A stretch of 64,000 nt of DNA, taken from contig JAJQJQ010000003.1 of the NCBI GenBank assembly GCA_028622995.1, positions 9,982,001-10,046,000 of the forward strand, given 5' to 3'. The notes under the pieces were generated by a model, which did no database searches, was not told the origin of the DNA, and saw only the letters and a program-made list of their open reading frames with translations. The DNA is from Panagrolaimus kolymaensis (taxonomy: Eukaryota > Nematoda > Chromadorea > Rhabditida > Panagrolaimidae). The translations under genes were made by a program, and so were the position numbers. Shown piece by piece: positions 60,932 through 64,000 of this stretch (its first letter is position 1; every line of letters begins with the position of its first letter).

Positions 60932-62221
60932 TTATTCCTTATCATCACAGTCATCAGCAAAGGAAGTGGAAATATTAGCCATCATGTCATGTTCTTCCTA
61001 ATCAAATTCTTCGATTTATGATAGTAGTTTTCAGTTAATATTGCACCAAGAACTCCGACACAAATACACATTCATACTTGGAAATCCTAAAGGTGCAGCT
61101 TTCCTTGCAGCATCATTGATGTGTGGAATATAAACGCATTTTCATTACGTTCTTTGATTTTGATTAAATAATTTTCTTATTTTCAACGGTTTTTAAATAT
61201 GGTAGTTTCAAATAACTCTTAAAAAAAATTTGAAAAAAAATTTAAAAAACTTAAATATTTAAACTAACAAAATCTGTTAAGCTTTCTCCGTGCCCACCTT
61301 TATCAATCAAACGTCCAACAGATCTAAAATAGCTAAATGAAATTAAAAATTTTTAAAGATATTTAACCTTCCAAATCCCCAAATAGCTGAACCGCCTCCA
61401 ACATATGCAGCACTTGTGAGGACAATAGGAGCTCCTACCCATCCAACAGGAGTCAACATTGAAGCAACACTAATAACACTAGCACCTTTAAAATTAAGAT
61501 AAATTTATTCAGTTTGTATGTGTTTGAGAATCTTACCCAAACCGCCTACAATTGCTGCATAATCGGCTAAACTGCTAACCCGAGAGCTGACATTAAAAAC
61601 AGGAGAATTGCTATATTCCACTAAAACATTTCTATCTTGATCAAATTCATATTCATCAGCGTCACAGCTAAAATATCCATTTTTGGGATAACAATATTTT
61701 AGCATCGGTAAACAGTTATTATTTTTCCAATCATCCTAATTGTCATAAGTTCGGTTTTGAGTATCAACGTATACATATGAATTTATACCAGTATAAACAC
61801 GAAAAAGGGTAGGCGAAATTCATTTTTTTCTTGTTTGCAAATAATAAAAATAATTCCCACAGCTAATCTGGCGCATCTCGCTTTGTTCCGAACCTTAAAA
61901 GTAAAATAAAATAGTGACTAAAAACTGTTCCTTCATTCATACATTCATAATGGTATCACGAATTTTCTCAGTCACTGCTCGTTGTTCGATGTTATATGCA
62001 TCTTCTATGTTATCGACAGCAACAGTCGGTTGCCAAAAAAGAGCAAAACATATTTTAGCGCGAAGAAAATTTAAATCTGTGAGTGGATTATATTCATCAA
62101 ACTGCGTCCCAGCAATAGCAGTGTAGTAAGTTTGCAAAATTTGTTGAGCACGAATTTTCCATTCTCTTACTTCTGGTTCATTCCAAGTGGATGAAAGCTC
62201 TTTTGTTACGTCGTTACCCAT
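60932..62221 (-). pseudogene. Decayed membrane-associated nematode gene (possibly DUF4781-like)
   Basis: On minus an intact N-terminal exon (about 61942-62221) encodes MGNDVTKELSSTWNEPEVRE.., whose MGxxxT start fits N-myristoylation. Downstream, one frame is protein-like over 61500-61890 (SEMRQISCGNYFYYLQ.., DDWKNNNCLPMLKYCYPKNG). It is cut by an in-frame TGA (near 61825) and TAG (near 61740), and is out of phase with the first exon. A Gly/Ala-rich piece follows (LTPVGWVGAPIVLTSAAYVGGGSAIWGFG, then RSVGRLIDKGGHG), which recalls nematode DUF4781-type tails. The 3' end has frame-shifted scraps (GVLGAILTENYYHKSKNL, then HDMMANISTSFADD). Best read as a recent pseudogene; sequencing error cannot be excluded. 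Confidence 0.6.
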
Positions 62222-62463
62222 TATTACAGTTTGCTAAAACTCGAGATCAAAATATTAAAAATATTTTTTTATTTATGGACGAGTCTCTTTATTTATTAAT
62301 ATCAAAAAGTAGAGAAAGCCGGACAAAATTTAAAAAAATTTCGAGCCCAGTGTTTTAAAATATTTAAATTTTTTTTAGATTTGCAAGTTATTTTTTAGAA
62401 AAATTCAAGAAAAATTTAAATTATTACAAACGTTCTAACAAAAAAAAACATCAAAAATATTTT

Positions 62464-62933
62464 TTATTCAGATTCTTCAAAAAACCACCAATAATGGGAT
62501 TTGGGCATTTTGTTCTTATCCATGTCGTAAGGTGAGGAATATTCTTCTTCCATCCCGGCTGTGTTCTCAATGTATCGTTCGATTGATTTGACACTAGGAT
62601 AATTGAAAATGGGCTTAAGTTTGGCATAAGTTTCATCATCGTCTTTAAATTCATTCATTAAAAATCGTAATCCTGATCGAGATATTTGAGCTGTTTGCCG
62701 GTAATACAAATTCATTTGTTTGCGTACAATAAGTTGTACCAAAATATGTTAAAGACTTCTCGATTAGTTTAGTAATTTTCAATTTCTCATCATTTTTAAA
62801 TAATGGTTTTTCACTTTTAAATGCTAGCATAGTAACATCTATGGTTTGCGAATGCATTTTTGGACAAAACAATGGCATTCGGCAAAGTTTAATAAGCTCA
62901 TGAATTAATAAGTTTTCTTTTGCCATCTTTAAA
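62464..62933 (-). CDS. Small orphan gene with an internal frame break
   Basis: On minus, an open frame starts at the ATG at 62933 (MAKENLLIHELIKLCRMPLF..) and stays credible to about 62743. Protein-like sequence then continues in the +1 frame from 62742 to the stop at 62464 (KQMNLYYRQTAQISRSGLRFL.., ending HYWWFFEESE). A one-base indel, or a 49-base intron (GTACAA..AACAG, giving SLTYF-AQISRSG), could join them. The intron lacks a pyrimidine tract, but the phase works. The joined product would be roughly 140-155 residues with Lys/Glu-rich helices and no signal peptide. Not recognised. Confidence 0.45.
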
Positions 62934-63640
62934 AAATTTGAGAATTTATTAAATCGAACAAGAAAAATAAAAAAATCACAGAAATAAAAAAAGGAGACAC
63001 AGCAACAACGACCATCGATCAATATTATGAAAAACGGACGGCAAAACAGCTATGATAAAAAAAAGAACAAACAAAAACAAAAAGCAAAACTCTTTTATAG
63101 CTTGAACCTACATGGACAACAACACAAATACGCGAAGAAAAAGTTGTCACTTTTAATTTACTAAAATGAAAAACTTAATTATGGAGGAAAAGACTGTATG
63201 ATTGATCAGTTGTAGTTTTTTTCTATAAAATTACAAGATACTAATCGCATCATATCTTTGTTCTTCAACCAAAAAAAAAGGGATACTATATTTAAATGTG
63301 CAAAATTTTTTAAACAAAATTAGTTTTTACTTGTTTTCTCTATAAATGCACAATGTTAAATTTTTAAATATTAAAATCAAAATTTAATCTTATTCCAATT
63401 ATAATAATTTTTGATTGCTTTATGATATGAACCATCGAAGTAAATCGAGCATTAACTATTCCATAATTAAATTTGCGTTTTATTTTTATCTGATGAAATT
63501 TCTTTGTATATATGTAGTTCTAAGTTTGTTTACAAGGTTTTTACTTTAAAAAATTGAACTTTACTCAAAAAATTAAAAACTCCGTTGACGATAAAAAACA
63601 GGGTAAAATTTTTGATTAATTAGATAACAACAAAGTGATC
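62934..63640. other. Intergenic, nothing recognised
   Basis: A/T-rich gap between the small orphan and the kinase-like gene end. Confidence 0.45.
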
Positions 63641-63930
63641 TTAATAAAGCCATTTCTCCTTTAAAACTTCCTTGCATGATGGACGAGCCGATGGTGAACG
63701 ATCAGTGAGTTTTTCAACCAACTTTGTACAATCGTTTGAAAGAGTTTTCTTTGAACCACCCTGAATCATAACCATAAGTATAAAACCAATTGAATACATA
63801 TCAGCTTTAAATCCGTTATATCCATCCATATTATTCTCATTAAAAACTTCTGGTGCAGCATAATATGGTGTACCACATCGTGTAAGCATATGAATACTTT
63901 TTACATTAGAGATTGACGCCAAAAAGAATT
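63641..63930 (-). CDS. Protein kinase-like C-lobe, partial at window edge
   Basis: Last exon of a gene running off the right edge. It encodes RCGTPYYAAPEVFNE (activation-segment end with the APE motif), GYNGFKADMYSIGFIL (D-x-Y-S-x-G of subdomain IX) and SARPSCKEVLKEKWLY (subdomain XI Arg). These identify a Ser/Thr kinase fold, which stops straight after the domain. The expected DFG region, just before the exon, reads FFLASISNV. No DFG is visible in the exon, and the 70 bases upstream (to 64000) do not restore it clearly. A pseudokinase or an incomplete view is possible. The acceptor TTTCAG at 63931-63936 supports the exon start. Confidence 0.65.
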
Positions 63931-64000
63931 CTGAAACATCAGAATTAAATGAATATTAACTTAAGACACAGTCTTTGATGTCTTTAAAATCCCGGTTGCA

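Overview
The window reads as a piece of an AT-rich nematode nuclear genome. Genes are split by many short introns (mostly 45-400 bases) with GT donors and acceptors of the form T-run+AG. The gene content is typically nematode: a ground-like secreted protein, zinc-finger nuclear hormone receptors with a CRACSS P-box, a DEG/ENaC subunit, an F-box-like protein with a nematode-type tail, and secreted Gln/Pro- and Asn/Gly-rich proteins. A free-living or plant/insect-associated clade IV-type worm is my guess; the species cannot be told from the sequence. All exon models were built by eye; where stated, they were checked by phase (the summed exon lengths divide by three).

Layout, left to right. 1-2.2 kb: end of a tandem array of about 0.87-1.17 kb units carrying a GC-rich hairpin. 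3.5-5.7 kb (+): PiT/SLC20 phosphate transporter. 6.9-11.7 kb: two small paralogous orphan genes on + flanking an F-box-like gene on -. 11.7-17.7 kb: gene-free stretch upstream of a peptide-type GPCR (17.7-20.1 kb, +). 20.9-21.8 kb (+): divergent LC8 dynein light chain. 22.6-25.3 kb: head-to-head pair of related secreted Cys-rich proteins. 25.5-26.3 kb (-): phosphocholine cytidylyltransferase-like enzyme. 28.0-30.4 kb (-): DEG/ENaC channel. 31.3-32.4 kb (+): PHYHD1-type dioxygenase, tail to tail with an SLC26 anion transporter (32.5-35.4 kb, -). 35.9-40.2 kb (-): two nuclear hormone receptors in tandem.

The right half holds less familiar material. 42.3-45.3 kb (+): a secreted orphan with an in-frame stop before an intact last exon; a broken duplicate lies at 46.9-47.6 kb. 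45.7-46.1 kb (-): small Cys-rich orphan. 48.2-52.8 kb (+): a 1272-residue extracellular CUB-type protein. 53.2-56.1 kb (-): Gln/Pro-rich secreted protein. 56.9-57.4 kb (-): ground-like protein. 58.3-60.8 kb (+): complete urocanate hydratase (histidine breakdown). 60.9-62.2 kb (-): decayed gene. 62.5-62.9 kb (-): small gene with a frame break. 63.6-64.0 kb (-): 3' end of a kinase-like gene.

No rRNA, tRNA, CRISPR or complete transposon was recognised. The clearest candidates for undescribed biology are the head-to-head secreted CVCCAP family (22.6-25.3 kb), the orphan with the recoded or broken stop (42.3-45.3 kb), and the two small paralogs with shared GATA-type upstream motifs (6.9 and 11.2 kb). 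Several one-base frame breaks (near 33.3, 39.6, 61.9 and 62.7 kb) could be residual assembly errors and should be excluded before any biological reading.
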